A stretch of DNA of 64,000 nt from Pirellulales bacterium (GCA_019636345.1 JAHBXQ010000003.1:310001-374000), one strand, 5' to 3'; counted from the stretch's first letter, positions 33,530 to 42,936 are shown. A program made the numbers and translations. Notes: generated from the letters alone by a model not told the origin.

Positions 33530-35287
33530 CTACGGCGCCGACAGCTCGTACACCAGCTTCGCAGGCGGGACCTTCGAGGCGATCTGGCTGAAGGCCTCGA
33601 GCAGTTGCGACTCCATGGTCGCCACGGTGCTGCCGCCGGGGACGTTGATGTACACCCCGCCGGCGGCGTGGGCGATCGCTTGCATCAGGTTGCGGTCGGC
33701 GTCTTGCCCCACGGCGAGCGTGTGGATGGTAATCCCGCGCTTGATCGCCTCGGTCGCTTCCCAGAACGCGTACTGTTTGTTCACGTCGCTGGTCGTGTAG
33801 TCGGCCGTGCCGTCGCCGTCGAAGTCGGTCCAGTCCTTCCACTTGAAGCTGCCGGGCAGGCTCCAGCCCGAGGGCCGCTGGTTGGTTTGGCCGTCCGTCA
33901 TGACGAGCATCGTCGGGCGGGCGCCGTAGCGGACATGGCCGGTGTCGCTCGGATCGCTGGCGACGCCGACCAACAGCTCGCGTGCCTTCAGGATGCCGTC
34001 GCCCATGGCGGTCCAGCCGTTGTACTCGCCCGCCTGATGGCGGCGTTGCATCGCGTCGATCGTGGCATAGTCGGACGTGATGGGGTCGGCCGAGACGTCG
34101 ATGTTCACCTCGCCGTCGGCGTGGGTCTTCTGCTGCACCGCCCATTGGCCGTAGGCGACCCAGCCGACCTCGTCGCCGAATTCCAGATCATTGAGGAAGT
34201 CGAGAAACAGCGACGTGCCGTTCTTCACCGCGTGGAACGGATAGTGGGGCGTACGCCACAGGTCCTCCGACTGACTGGGATCGAACCGCTGGGCCTGCAG
34301 ATAGTCCATCAGCGTGCGATAGCCGTAGCGGCGGTTGTACGTGCCGCTCAGCCCCTTCACGTAGTTGATGTAGCCGTTCCACAGGGTGTCGCTGGCGGAG
34401 TTCGACGGCTTGTTCTTCGGCGAGCCGTTGCTGTACCGCCCTGCTTGCGGGAAGGGGAACTTCCGCACGCCGCTCGCGTTTTGGTTGAGTTGCAGCGTGC
34501 TGAGGATCGTCGCGGTGTCGGTGCTCGACACGTACGTGCCGTAGTACGATTTTACTTGTCCGAAGCCCGTGCTGGGGAACTTCGCCTGCGAAGTTCCCGG
34601 GAACTTGGGGTTCGCCGCGACCAGCGAATTCCACATGCCGTCGAGCAACTGCTCGGCTTGCGATTGACCAAGCGAGCTGATCAGCGAGCTGTCGTCGTTC
34701 ATCGAGGCCGATACGTCGAGCACGACGACGATGTCGCGGGCCTCGACGAAGGCGGTCGCGGAGGTCTGCAACGGCACCTGCGAGCGACCGACCGCGAAGC
34801 CGAACGCCAGCGGCAACTCGCCGTCCTGGGCGGTCGTGTCCGCGTTGGTCCGCCGCGCGACGACTTGCACCACGTTGAACGGGGAGGCGTTCCACTGGAT
34901 CGGCCAGGTTCCGGTCCCGGCGTCGTAGACCCGCTTGCCGAAATTGACGTCTCCGTCGGGATCGACGAACACGCCGTTGGCGGCGGCGACGGTCGCGGCC
35001 ATCTGCCGAGCCGCGGCGACGGCGATCGAGTTGGCGTCGATGTTGGCGGGGCCTTGGCCCTGGCCTGCCGCGTGAACGGCCGCGGTGATTTCCTGCGCGG
35101 CGGCCAGCGCGGCTGCGTCGACCGCGTTCTGCATCCGCGTCTCAGTGAGCACGATCCGGCCCGTGTCGACGCTGAGCGCGACGAACGCGAACAGCGCACA
35201 CAAGCAAAAGCCCGTGAGAACCACGATCACCCCGCGACGCGAGGGTTGCGGCGGAGGTCCGGCAAGGCGAGGGCGAAGGGCGATCAT
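33530..35287 (-). CDS. TadG-like protein with von Willebrand factor A domain
   Basis: 585 aa from ATG 35287. Residues 15-45 are a TadE/TadG-type hydrophobic leader helix (RRGVIVVLTGFCLCALFAFV) followed by SVDTGRIVLTETRMQNAVDAAALAAAQE, the hallmark of TadG-like pilus-associated proteins. From about residue 190 a vWA domain starts with DIVVVLDVSASMNDD, a complete D-x-S-x-S metal site. Long Ser/Asn/Gly-rich loops interrupt it, and MLVMTDGQTNQRPSG carries the later vWA Asp. It is membrane-tethered and probably binds ligands outside the cell. It is last in a minus-strand run of five Tad-like genes. Confidence 0.8.
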   Translation of the reverse strand: MIALRPRLAGPPPQPSRRGVIVVLTGFCLCALFAFVALSVDTGRIVLTETRMQNAVDAAALAAAQEITAAVHAAGQGQGPANIDANSIAVAAARQMAATVAAANGVFVDPDGDVNFGKRVYDAGTGTWPIQWNASPFNVVQVVARRTNADTTAQDGELPLAFGFAVGRSQVPLQTSATAFVEARDIVVVLDVSASMNDDSSLISSLGQSQAEQLLDGMWNSLVAANPKFPGTSQAKFPSTGFGQVKSYYGTYVSSTDTATILSTLQLNQNASGVRKFPFPQAGRYSNGSPKNKPSNSASDTLWNGYINYVKGLSGTYNRRYGYRTLMDYLQAQRFDPSQSEDLWRTPHYPFHAVKNGTSLFLDFLNDLEFGDEVGWVAYGQWAVQQKTHADGEVNIDVSADPITSDYATIDAMQRRHQAGEYNGWTAMGDGILKARELLVGVASDPSDTGHVRYGARPTMLVMTDGQTNQRPSGWSLPGSFKWKDWTDFDGDGTADYTTSDVNKQYAFWEATEAIKRGITIHTLAVGQDADRNLMQAIAHAAGGVYINVPGGSTVATMESQLLEAFSQIASKVPPAKLVYELSAP

Positions 35288-35367
35288 GGCAGCGATCTCC
35301 GGGAGCGAAAGAGGGGCCGAGGCGGCGAGGGAGGGACGAGGCAACAAGTCTCGGGGCGTGCGGGCGA

Positions 35368-35889
35368 TCAATCCGACAACGTGGCGCGGCCGTTGCGGAA
35401 CGTGATCGCCGCCGACAATGCGTAGTCGCTGTCCTGTGCGACGGGGGTGTAGCTAACCTTCGAGTAGGGGATCGACACCTGCACCTTGAACAGTTCCATG
35501 TCGTTGGCGGGGTCGTCCAGATCGAACGCTTGCGAGGGATCGCTCGCCCTGACGACGGCCACGGCCACGTCGTTCTTGTCGAAGCCCATCGTGGCGAGAA
35601 AGTTCTTCACGTCGCTGACCAGTTTGTTGTTGGCGGTCTGGCCCGGGAGGAGCATGCCGTCGCGGTCGAGCGCGGCGAACCGGGCGCCTTCGCGAGCGGC
35701 CGACTCGAGCACGTTCTGCACCTCGTATATCCGCGTCAATTCGCTCACTCCCACGATCAGCCCCAAGAGCAGGGGCGCCACGCAGGCGAACTCGACCGCC
35801 ACCGCGCCGCGGCGCGAGTCGGACCCAAGGCGGCGACGGGCACGAGGATTGCGGCCGACGACGCGGCGGTTCGAGGCGAGGGGGTCCAT
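35368..35889 (-). CDS. TadE-like pseudopilin-type protein
   Basis: 173 aa. An Arg-rich N-terminus runs into RRGAVAVEFACVAPLLLGLI, the TadE signature with a Glu at position 5 of the hydrophobic helix as in type IV prepilins. NVLESAAREGARFAA follows, another TadE hallmark. The remainder is a soluble exported domain. In Tad systems TadE/F are minor pilins cut by a dedicated prepilin peptidase; no such peptidase is in this window. It lies 80 bases upstream of the vWA gene. Confidence 0.85.
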   Translation of the reverse strand: MDPLASNRRVVGRNPRARRRLGSDSRRGAVAVEFACVAPLLLGLIVGVSELTRIYEVQNVLESAAREGARFAALDRDGMLLPGQTANNKLVSDVKNFLATMGFDKNDVAVAVVRASDPSQAFDLDDPANDMELFKVQVSIPYSKVSYTPVAQDSDYALSAAITFRNGRATLSD

Positions 35890-35949
35890 GACGAACGCTC
35901 CGGAACGGGGGAGGGCGAATGCGGGGTTATAAGCCGGGGGTGCGGCGAT

Positions 35950-36438
35950 TCACTCGTGACGCATAAACGACTGGGCCTGCAGCACCACGCCGTTCATGAA
36001 GGGCATCGGAACCAACGCGACGTCGTTGTAAGCGACCCGCGCCCGAACCACGAACATCTGCCGCGGTTCGGCGGCGGAGACCTCCAGGTTCGGCAAGTCT
36101 TCGATCCCCGCGCCGGTCGCGGCGGGCGGGTTCGCCGAGTCGAACGCGCTGGCGTCCTTGACGAACACCGAAGTCGCGCCCGCCTTGATCGCCGAATTCA
36201 TCGTCTGATTGACCCGCGCGGTCACGTTGGCCGTGGTCGTTCCCTCGGTGGCGCCCATCCGGGCCGCGACGCGCACCGCGCTGTTCAGCACGTTGGTCAC
36301 CATTTGGGCATGGCCGAACTCGATCAGCGCGAACACCAGGAACATGAACACGGGCAAGATGAACGCCGTCTCGACGACCGTGGTTCCGCGGCGCGAGGAG
36401 CGCCGAGCGCGGCGGATGTGGGCGAGACGGAGCACCAT
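35950..36438 (-). CDS. TadE-like pseudopilin-type protein
   Basis: 162 aa from ATG 36438; the frame extends 81 codons upstream in Arg-rich sequence that I reject. RRGTTVVETAFILPVFMFLV is the TadE motif with conserved Glu. MVTNVLNSAVRVAARMGATEG then resembles the mature N-terminal helix. The C-terminal 100 residues are a small exported domain. It is the middle of three TadE-like genes in the same minus-strand run. Confidence 0.82.
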   Translation of the reverse strand: MVLRLAHIRRARRSSRRGTTVVETAFILPVFMFLVFALIEFGHAQMVTNVLNSAVRVAARMGATEGTTTANVTARVNQTMNSAIKAGATSVFVKDASAFDSANPPAATGAGIEDLPNLEVSAAEPRQMFVVRARVAYNDVALVPMPFMNGVVLQAQSFMRHE

Positions 36439-36768
36439 CGTTCGGCGACCTGGGCAAGAGTCGCGCTTCGCGCAGCGGTCGGCTTCGATCGGCCTGCGAC
36501 GGACGTCGGGGCGAGCGAATCGACGAGTGCGCAACGGCGCGAGAGGAGGCGGGCGAGAGACAAGGCGGGATTCAGGCGGGACAAGAGCCGAGTCGCGGCG
36601 CGCCGCACGGGGCGACGAGGCCGCATTCTCGGCTACTACAACCCTAGGTCGGAAAACCGGGTTGGGAGCGGCTTTCCGCAAGATCGGCGGAAGATTTTCG
36701 CCCGCCGGGGGCCAGCTGCGCAGCCGCCCGGATCGATCCTGCCGCCCCGGCGAGGAAGGATCCGGGGC
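36439..36768. other. 330-bp spacer between two TadE-like genes
   Basis: Only an Arg-rich extension of the downstream frame runs through it. A short less GC-rich stretch around 36635-36665 could hold a minus-strand promoter, but no good pair is seen. Confidence 0.35.
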
Positions 36769-37206
36769 TCAGAACCCTTCCTTGCGCATCACCGACGACG
36801 CGGTGATGGTCTTGCCCCCCATGAACCAGGGGCTGGGGATCCAGCTCACGTTCGAGAAGTCGACCGACGTGGTCACGGTGATCGGGGTTCCCGCGGTCGC
36901 CGTGCCCGGATTGGGCGTGACGGTCGTCGCGACCCCCGCGACGCCGATCCCCGTGGCGTAATCCGCGACGGCGCTGGTCACCGCGTCCGTCGAGGAGGTC
37001 AGGACGACCGCCTGGCGGGCCCCGACGCGCGAGGCGTTGACGAGCACCTGCTGGATCATCAGCGCCCGACCCACCTCGATGATGCCGATCAGCAGCATGA
37101 AGAACACCGGCGCCACGAGCGCAAACTCGACGACCGAGGCCCCGCGACGATGACGGCGCTGCGTGCGTCGCCGGCCGATCGAGTTGAGAAAGCGAGCGTT
37201 GTTCAT
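36769..37206 (-). CDS. TadE-like pseudopilin-type protein
   Basis: 145 aa from ATG 37206. RRGASVVEFALVAPVFFMLL is the TadE motif with Glu at position 5, followed by IIEVGRALMIQQVLVNASRVGARQAV, the usual pattern. The exported part is short and Val/Thr-rich. It starts 40 bases after the end of the Tad-domain gene, so the two are probably co-transcribed. Confidence 0.85.
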   Translation of the reverse strand: MNNARFLNSIGRRRTQRRHRRGASVVEFALVAPVFFMLLIGIIEVGRALMIQQVLVNASRVGARQAVVLTSSTDAVTSAVADYATGIGVAGVATTVTPNPGTATAGTPITVTTSVDFSNVSWIPSPWFMGGKTITASSVMRKEGF

Positions 37207-37246
37207 AGCAAGGTCGACGGTTGAGGATTGCGGTTGTCGTTCGGGG

Positions 37247-38416
37247 CTACTTCACCAACACGACCGGCGAGAAGACGAAGTCGCTCGTCGAACTCGACGA
37301 AGGGACGATGCCCGTGACGACCATCGGCGCCGGCTGGACGATAACCCGCTTCGAGGTCATCGCCCCGGTGAGCCGCACTTCGAGGATGCGGATCCCCGCC
37401 CAGCGGACGATCGTGTATTGGGCGTTGTTCCCCGGGCCGACGACCTTGGAGAAGATCGGGATCATCCGCGGTTTGCCGATGATCGAGGCCAGTTCGTCTT
37501 TGACGCCGGCGCTGATCCCCGTGTCGCCGTTGAGTTGCAGCTCTCCCAGACCGTCGAACACGACTGACCCGCCGTGGTAGGCCAGATCGGCCGCGGAGAC
37601 GCCGTGGAGGATCTGCCGGGCGATGTCGGCCGTGCTGTTGTTCGAGCTGCCGATGTCGACCGTGCCGCGATTTCCCGGCGAGCCGGTCCCCTGGGGATAC
37701 AGATTCACCTCGCGGATTCCGTCGGAACCGCTGGTCACGGCTCCGGTGGCCGGGTCGTAACGCCAGTTGTCGCTGGTGCTGCCGGCCAGCAGGGCGTTCC
37801 AGGTTTCGACGTCGAGGGCGAACGGCAGCAAATCGAGATTCCCTCCGCCGGGCGGGACGGTGAATCCCTTGACGTGCCGCGAATACGCGGCGGTCGCCTC
37901 GGCGTCGACCCCCTGGCCGGTAAGGCCGAAGACCTTGGCGAAAAAGAACGGCACCTCGCCGTTGAGCGTGCCGTCGCGCCGGACGCGCACGCGGACCGCG
38001 TTGTATGCGTCGGCGTGACAGGTGCTGAGCTCGCCCGTGGTCGTCGACAAGTCGGCGATTTGTCCAAAGACGACGTCGCCGGCGGATTGGTTGCCGGAGT
38101 TTTCGCTCAGGGCGGGATTGACCCCGCCGACGGGGTTCACGCCGGCGTAGTCCGAGGCGACGGTCCGGCTGGCGGTCATTGCCCCCGCGGCGTCGGTTCC
38201 GGTCGAGACCCGCTTGGCGTGTTCCCAGCAGGCGGCCAGGGCGGCCGCGTCGGCGGTGCGCTGCAGCTCCTGCTTGTTCGACAGGACGTAGCCCACGTCG
38301 ACCGAGAACGCGACCATCCCCAACATGACGATGGTCATGACCGCCGCCAGCACGGTGATCGTCCCTCGTCGTTCCGTCGCGCGTCGGCGGCGCGTGTGGC
38401 TATGCGAGCGGCTCAT
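37247..38416 (-). CDS. Tad-domain (TadG-like) pilus-assembly protein
   Basis: 389 aa. RRGTITVLAAVMTIVMLGMVAFSVDVGYVLSNKQELQRTADAAALAA is split over residues 16-62 and is the typical putative Flp pilus-assembly TadG N-terminal domain. It has a hydrophobic helix, then the DVGY and TADAAALAA motifs. The exported portion of about 330 residues is rich in small polar residues and lacks a vWA metal site. It is the second gene of the minus-strand run, 84 bases after the secreted unknown. Confidence 0.82.
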   Translation of the reverse strand: MSRSHSHTRRRRATERRGTITVLAAVMTIVMLGMVAFSVDVGYVLSNKQELQRTADAAALAACWEHAKRVSTGTDAAGAMTASRTVASDYAGVNPVGGVNPALSENSGNQSAGDVVFGQIADLSTTTGELSTCHADAYNAVRVRVRRDGTLNGEVPFFFAKVFGLTGQGVDAEATAAYSRHVKGFTVPPGGGNLDLLPFALDVETWNALLAGSTSDNWRYDPATGAVTSGSDGIREVNLYPQGTGSPGNRGTVDIGSSNNSTADIARQILHGVSAADLAYHGGSVVFDGLGELQLNGDTGISAGVKDELASIIGKPRMIPIFSKVVGPGNNAQYTIVRWAGIRILEVRLTGAMTSKRVIVQPAPMVVTGIVPSSSSTSDFVFSPVVLVK

Positions 38417-38500
38417 GACGAGATTCCTTATATTCGCTGGGGGAAACGAGAAAGCGAGGATGCGTCGACGAGAGTCCGTCGAGGGCGCGGCGGCGGGGGG

Positions 38501-39211
38501 TCAGGGATCGAGATCCGTGTCGACGTCGATCGGGGCCACGAGTTCGTAGACTTGTCCGACCGAATCGGTCCAGCGGAGCCGGGTGAGCGTGAGCGATTTG
38601 ACCCGATTGCCGGCGAAACTCACCCCCGACTGCTCGATCGACACGGCCGGGCGATAGCTGTTCAGGTTGGTCGCGGTCGACGCATAGGAGAGCCGCAATT
38701 CGCCCTCCTCGTCGCCGAACGCTCCCCAGGAGGCGCTCGTACCGCCCACGACTTCGTAGGCGATCCGTCCCTCGTCGAGGGTCAGCCGCTGGACCCAGCT
38801 GACCGTTTCGTTGTTTTGGTTGAGCGTTTCCCCGTGGGCGCCGTCGCGAGCGCTCACGAAGTCTTCGTCATGCCACCGCTGCACCTGCATGCCGCCGGGG
38901 ATGAAGCCGGGGTGGCTGCGGTGATTCAGGGTGAATACGAAGTAATCGCCGGAAACGTCGCCCGTCGGCGAGGTGACCATGACGACCTGCGGGGCGCTGC
39001 TGGGGCCGTCGGGTTCGCCCAGTTGCAGTTCCCAAAACTCCTCGATCTTGACGATGTCAATCGCCAGGGCCTCGCCGACGGCGACTCCCCCCCACGCGAC
39101 CAGCGCCGCGACCAGGGCCGGCCAGCGCCCCCGCGCCTGGTTGGTCTCCGTGGCAACGCTGACCGGCAGCGCATTCGGCATGGGACGACTCGAACAGGCG
39201 GGGCGGCGCAT
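38501..39211 (-). CDS. Secreted hypothetical protein at the head of the Tad-like run
   Basis: 236 aa from ATG 39211, chosen because GGAG lies eight bases upstream; ATG 39181 and 39253 are alternatives. A hydrophobic segment (ALVAALVAWGGVAVGEALA, about 32-50) fits a signal peptide. The mature part is beta-rich (QVVMVTSPTGDVSGDYFVF, WGAFGDEEGELRLSYASTATNLNSY) with no family motif I know. It stands 84 bases before the TadG-like gene on the same strand and may be an exported partner. Confidence 0.6.
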   Translation of the reverse strand: MRRPACSSRPMPNALPVSVATETNQARGRWPALVAALVAWGGVAVGEALAIDIVKIEEFWELQLGEPDGPSSAPQVVMVTSPTGDVSGDYFVFTLNHRSHPGFIPGGMQVQRWHDEDFVSARDGAHGETLNQNNETVSWVQRLTLDEGRIAYEVVGGTSASWGAFGDEEGELRLSYASTATNLNSYRPAVSIEQSGVSFAGNRVKSLTLTRLRWTDSVGQVYELVAPIDVDTDLDP

Positions 39212-39714
39212 GGCAGACTCCGGCAAAGGCGAGAAGGAACGGGGCGGGAGCAAGTCGACGCCATGTTCAGCGAAACTGCGCGCGCACGCAGTCGCCCTGA
39301 AACAGGGCGTCGACCGGGGGGAAATTCGAACCGGACGATCCGCGGCCGGGAGGCCCGGCGGATGCGATCGCCCTTAGGCAGGGACGTCAGGCGGGAAAAG
39401 CAGGCGGGACGAGATGCGGAGGCGGATCAGTGCAATCGCTTCGCTCCGCGAACCCCGGCGGGGAGAGGAGCGACGAACGACCGTGATCAACCACGATTGA
39501 AGCCTATGTCCAAAAACCCCAAGAGGTCGCCATTCGGGGGGGTATTTCCGCGAAATGCGCGATTCCGCAGCGAGACTTCGGGCGCAGGGCCCCGAGACGT
39601 GCACGCACGGCAACAGAGACTCGCGCGATGATGCCCGAAGTCGACCGCCGAGTCGGCAATCGGTTGCCTTGCGCGCGGCCAGTCGCCGACCCGAAATGGT
39701 CGTCTGTCAATGCA
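39212..39714. other. 503-bp intergenic region between surface-protein gene and Tad-like run
   Basis: Both flanking genes are on the minus strand, so this should hold the terminator of the SdrD-like gene and the promoter of the Tad-like run. I see no T-run hairpin and no good promoter pair. A short AT-richer stretch lies at 39490-39515. Frames crossing it are shadows. Confidence 0.35.
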
Positions 39715-42363
39715 TTAGCGATACACGATCGGCCGGACGAAGTCGCGTTTGCTGACCGTGAGCGCCAACTCGCCGAAGTTGTAGTCGCGGGCGTCGTGAC
39801 CGCCGGCGATCGTGATGCTCTCGATCGCGTCCGCGTCGCGGTCGTCGTCGGAGTTCAGGTCCGGGGCGATCAACCCGTTGAGCGGACCCGACACGCCGCT
39901 GCCGTTGGTTCCCAGCGACTCGCGGCCGTCCTTGTAGCGCAGCGGCTGAATCGGCTGCGAGACGTTGTACGTGCCGGGGACGAGGTTCTCGAACAGGTAG
40001 GCCCCTGCGGCGTTGGTGGTCGTCGTGAGGAAGACGCTCTGCCCGTTGATGTCGACGCCGCCCAGGTACATCAGCACCCCGGCCAGCCCCGGTTCGCTCG
40101 GATCCATGACGCCGTTGTCGTTGCGGTCATGGTAGACGTGTCCTCCGATGCTCGACGGGAGCGTTTGGACGAGCGTCGGCTCGTCGTCGACGTTGTTGGC
40201 CAGCGTGATTTCTTCCTCATTGCCGCCGACTTCGGCCACGTTCAGCAGCGTGCCGGTGAACGTCGGAGCCACGGTGACGGTGATCGTGATCGTGCGGGTT
40301 TCGCCGTTGGCCATGTTGCCGAGGTTGAACACCAATTCACGGCCGTTCTGGCTCACGGGGGTCAGCGAGGCGCTGGTGAACGAGACCCCCGAGGCGGGCA
40401 GAGTGTCCTTGACCATGACCCCCGTGGCGTTCGACGGGCCGTTGTTCTTGATCGTCAGCGTATAGCTGAACGACTCGCCCGGCTGGACGGGGTCCTTGGT
40501 GTCGGTCTTGGTGATTTGCAGGTCGATCTTGGGGACGACCGGGTTCTCGGCGTCGTCTTTGTTGTTCAGCAGGTTGTCCTCGTTCGGGGCCGAGACCTCG
40601 GCCTCGTTCCGCAGGGTCCCCGTGGCCGAGGCCTTCACGTCGGCCAGAACGGTGATGACGATCACGTCGCCGGCGGCCATCGTGCCCAGGCTGCCGGTGA
40701 GCTTGCCGCCCGAATGGGCGAGCGCGATCCCGCTTTTCGTCAGGCTGTGCGAGACGTACGTGACGCCGGCGGGCAACGTGTCGACGAAGCTCACGTTGAA
40801 CGCCGTTGCGGGGCCGTCGTTGGTCACCGTGACGGTGTAGGTCAGCCGTTCGGTCGGCGAGACGGCGCCCTTGTTCACGTCCTTGGTCAGCACAAGGTCG
40901 AACCCGTAGAAGCCGAAGTCGACCGTCAAGTTCGAGTTGGCCGCGGCATTGGCGCTGCCGAGGAGCGTGACCGCTTTGCTGACCACCCCGTGGCCCGCGA
41001 GGGCGTAGCCGTTGTCGTCGTTGTCGATTTTGTCGTCCGGGTCGGGCGTCGGGTCGTTGCCGGTGCTCGACTTGAGTCCGGCCAGCGCCTTGCCAGTCGT
41101 GAAGTTGCTCGCGTCGACCTGCACGACATAGCTGCCGGGGAGCAGGTTGGTGAAGGAATACTTGCCCTGGCTGTCGGTGTTCGTCGTCGCGAGGAAGACG
41201 TCGACCCCCGGGGTGTAGACGTTGTCGCCGTTCGTGTCGGCGTACAGATTCAGCTTGACCCCGGCGACCCCCTTCTCGCCCGAGTCGAGCTTGCCGTTGT
41301 TGTTCGAGTCGATCCAGACGGTGTCGCCCAAGGTCATGCGAGGCGAGGCGGTGAAATCGGCCCGCTTGTTGGTGAGCCCCACCAGCCCGATGCGCGACAC
41401 CTGGCCGTCGACCGCGGTGACCCCCTCGAAGGTGAGCTCGACGGCTCCGACGTTGGCCCAGTTGACCCCCGAGCCTCCCTTGGCGGTGGGAGCGTCGTTG
41501 AAGCCGAAGACGAGCGAGGCGGTCGGGGCGCCGCCGGGGGTCTGCGGGACGATGGCCCGGAATTCCGACCAGTTGTTCGCGTCGGTGTAGACGCGGATCG
41601 ACACGGCCGACGAGGGATGATCGGCGCCCACGGTGAGCGCGATCCCGGTCATCGTGTTGCCGTCGTGAACGGTGAAATTTTGCCCCCCCAGGCCCGTGGG
41701 ATTCAGCGCCGTGCCGCTTCCGTCGACCCCGTCCCAGACGAGTCGGGCGTTGCCGGTGACCATCGACCCGCTGGCCAGGCGCAGGAAGCCGTCGGCGCTG
41801 ATGAGCGACACGTAGGAGTATTTGTCGGTCCCCGCGGTGATCTCGACGTACATGTCGCGCTCGCCGCCGACGACCTGGGCGTCGACGACCGACGACGGAG
41901 TGCTCGAGGGCATCGGAGGCCGGGCCTCGACGACTTGTTCGGAATCGAAGCCGTCGATGGTCAGCCCCTCGGCCCCCTCGGCGTCGGCGGCGGAAATGAC
42001 GACCTTCTTCACGTCAGCCCCGGCGACGAATTGCATCGAGCCCGGCAACGTGGTCTTCACTAGGTAAGTTCCCGCCTGGAGCCCCGCGAACCGGTACTCG
42101 CCCTGGGCGTTGGTGGTCGCGGGCGCCGTGGCGAGCACGTCGCCCGCGTCAAAGACGCCGTTGCCGTTGTCGCGGTACAGGGCGACCTGCGCCCCGGCGA
42201 CCGCCACGTCGTTGGCCGAGTTGTTGTCTCCCTGGAGGTCGAGGCGGACGACGCCGACGATCTCGGCCATGTCGGCGGCGAGGAGCTGGCGGGACTCGAG
42301 CGTTTCGAATCGGAGTTGCTTCCGGGAACCGGACCACGGCGAGCGAGAATGGAAAGCCGGCAT
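39715..42363 (-). CDS. Large surface protein with SdrD-B and DUF11 domains
   Basis: 882 aa. RFETLESRQLLAAD (residues 18-31) resembles the LEPR-XLL motif at the N-terminus of large exported planctomycete proteins. Three SdrD-B/Cna-B-like domains follow (about 35-125, from LGDTVWIDSNNNGKLDSGE near 345, and IGGHVYHDRNDNGVMDPSE near 735). Between the last two lie two DUF11 domains (DLVLTKDVNKG and DLQITKTDTKDPVQPGE). Such modules form rods on the cell surface and are often Ca-binding. There is no LPXTG or membrane anchor at the C-terminus, which ends ALTVSKRDFVRP. Confidence 0.85.
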   Translation of the reverse strand: MPAFHSRSPWSGSRKQLRFETLESRQLLAADMAEIVGVVRLDLQGDNNSANDVAVAGAQVALYRDNGNGVFDAGDVLATAPATTNAQGEYRFAGLQAGTYLVKTTLPGSMQFVAGADVKKVVISAADAEGAEGLTIDGFDSEQVVEARPPMPSSTPSSVVDAQVVGGERDMYVEITAGTDKYSYVSLISADGFLRLASGSMVTGNARLVWDGVDGSGTALNPTGLGGQNFTVHDGNTMTGIALTVGADHPSSAVSIRVYTDANNWSEFRAIVPQTPGGAPTASLVFGFNDAPTAKGGSGVNWANVGAVELTFEGVTAVDGQVSRIGLVGLTNKRADFTASPRMTLGDTVWIDSNNNGKLDSGEKGVAGVKLNLYADTNGDNVYTPGVDVFLATTNTDSQGKYSFTNLLPGSYVVQVDASNFTTGKALAGLKSSTGNDPTPDPDDKIDNDDNGYALAGHGVVSKAVTLLGSANAAANSNLTVDFGFYGFDLVLTKDVNKGAVSPTERLTYTVTVTNDGPATAFNVSFVDTLPAGVTYVSHSLTKSGIALAHSGGKLTGSLGTMAAGDVIVITVLADVKASATGTLRNEAEVSAPNEDNLLNNKDDAENPVVPKIDLQITKTDTKDPVQPGESFSYTLTIKNNGPSNATGVMVKDTLPASGVSFTSASLTPVSQNGRELVFNLGNMANGETRTITITVTVAPTFTGTLLNVAEVGGNEEEITLANNVDDEPTLVQTLPSSIGGHVYHDRNDNGVMDPSEPGLAGVLMYLGGVDINGQSVFLTTTTNAAGAYLFENLVPGTYNVSQPIQPLRYKDGRESLGTNGSGVSGPLNGLIAPDLNSDDDRDADAIESITIAGGHDARDYNFGELALTVSKRDFVRPIVYR

Positions 42364-42494
42364 GCCAGCACCTCGTGCGTTCGTTCGGGGGTGTCGAGAG
42401 ACTCTGTCTGTCTATCGGCAACGTCGGTCGCCAAAATCCGCTCTGACTGACCGCCGGCCAGGAGAAGGGAATGCCGGCGCCAGCGGCGCTGGCG

Positions 42495-42524
42495 CTAGCA
42501 ATCGGACGTGGCGGCCGCTACAAT
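42495..42524 (+). promoter_or_regulatory. Candidate promoter of the second H1-like gene
   Basis: CTAGCA (42495-42500), 18-bp spacer, TACAAT (42519-42524) in the context GCTACAATTTTT, 46 bases before ATG 42571. Confidence 0.45.
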
Positions 42525-42570
42525 TTTTCGCGTCGCGTCCCGCGTTTCTCTTGCCCCCGGACTCACGGCT

Positions 42571-42936
42571 ATGGCGAAAAAACCCGCCAAGAAGGCTGCT
42601 TCCGCGAAACCCGCGAAGAAGGTCGCCGCCAAGAAAGCGGCCCCCAAGAAGGCCGCGGCGAAAAAAGCCCCCGCCAAGAAAGCGGTGAAAAAGGCCGCTC
42701 CTAAGAAGGCGGAGGTCAAGAAGGCCCCTGTCAAAAAGAAGGCGGCCAAGCGGGTCCGGGCCGTCAAGGAAGTCCGGCTCAAGGCCTTCTGGGGAGTCTT
42801 CAATCAGTCGATGCGCCGGTTGGCCATTTTCGACTTCAACAAGAAAAAGGACGCCGACAAGAAGGCCGAAGAGTTGACCAAGAGCGGCAAGAGCCCCCAC
42901 TTTGTCCAGCTTGTCAAAGAGGTGATCGAAGGCTGA
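42571..42936 (+). CDS. Histone H1-like protein with a C-terminal folded domain
   Basis: 121 aa from ATG 42571, just after the TACAAT promoter. Residues 1-58 are a Lys/Ala/Pro tail (repeated KKAAPKKAA-type units), similar to the gene at 25155 but without S-P-K-K. Residues 60-121 are a compact domain: VRLKAFWGVFNQSMRRLAIF, then DADKKAEELTKSGKSPHFVQ and LVKEVIEG. The split into a basic DNA-binding tail and a conserved head suggests a nucleoid protein that also binds a partner. The head domain has no name I can give. Confidence 0.8.
   Translation: MAKKPAKKAASAKPAKKVAAKKAAPKKAAAKKAPAKKAVKKAAPKKAEVKKAPVKKKAAKRVRAVKEVRLKAFWGVFNQSMRRLAIFDFNKKKDADKKAEELTKSGKSPHFVQLVKEVIEG

Noticed and set aside
39628-42063. 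811-aa plus-strand open frame antisense to the SdrD/DUF11 gene
   Set aside because: Val/Gly/Arg-rich with no domain; shadow of the surface protein gene.
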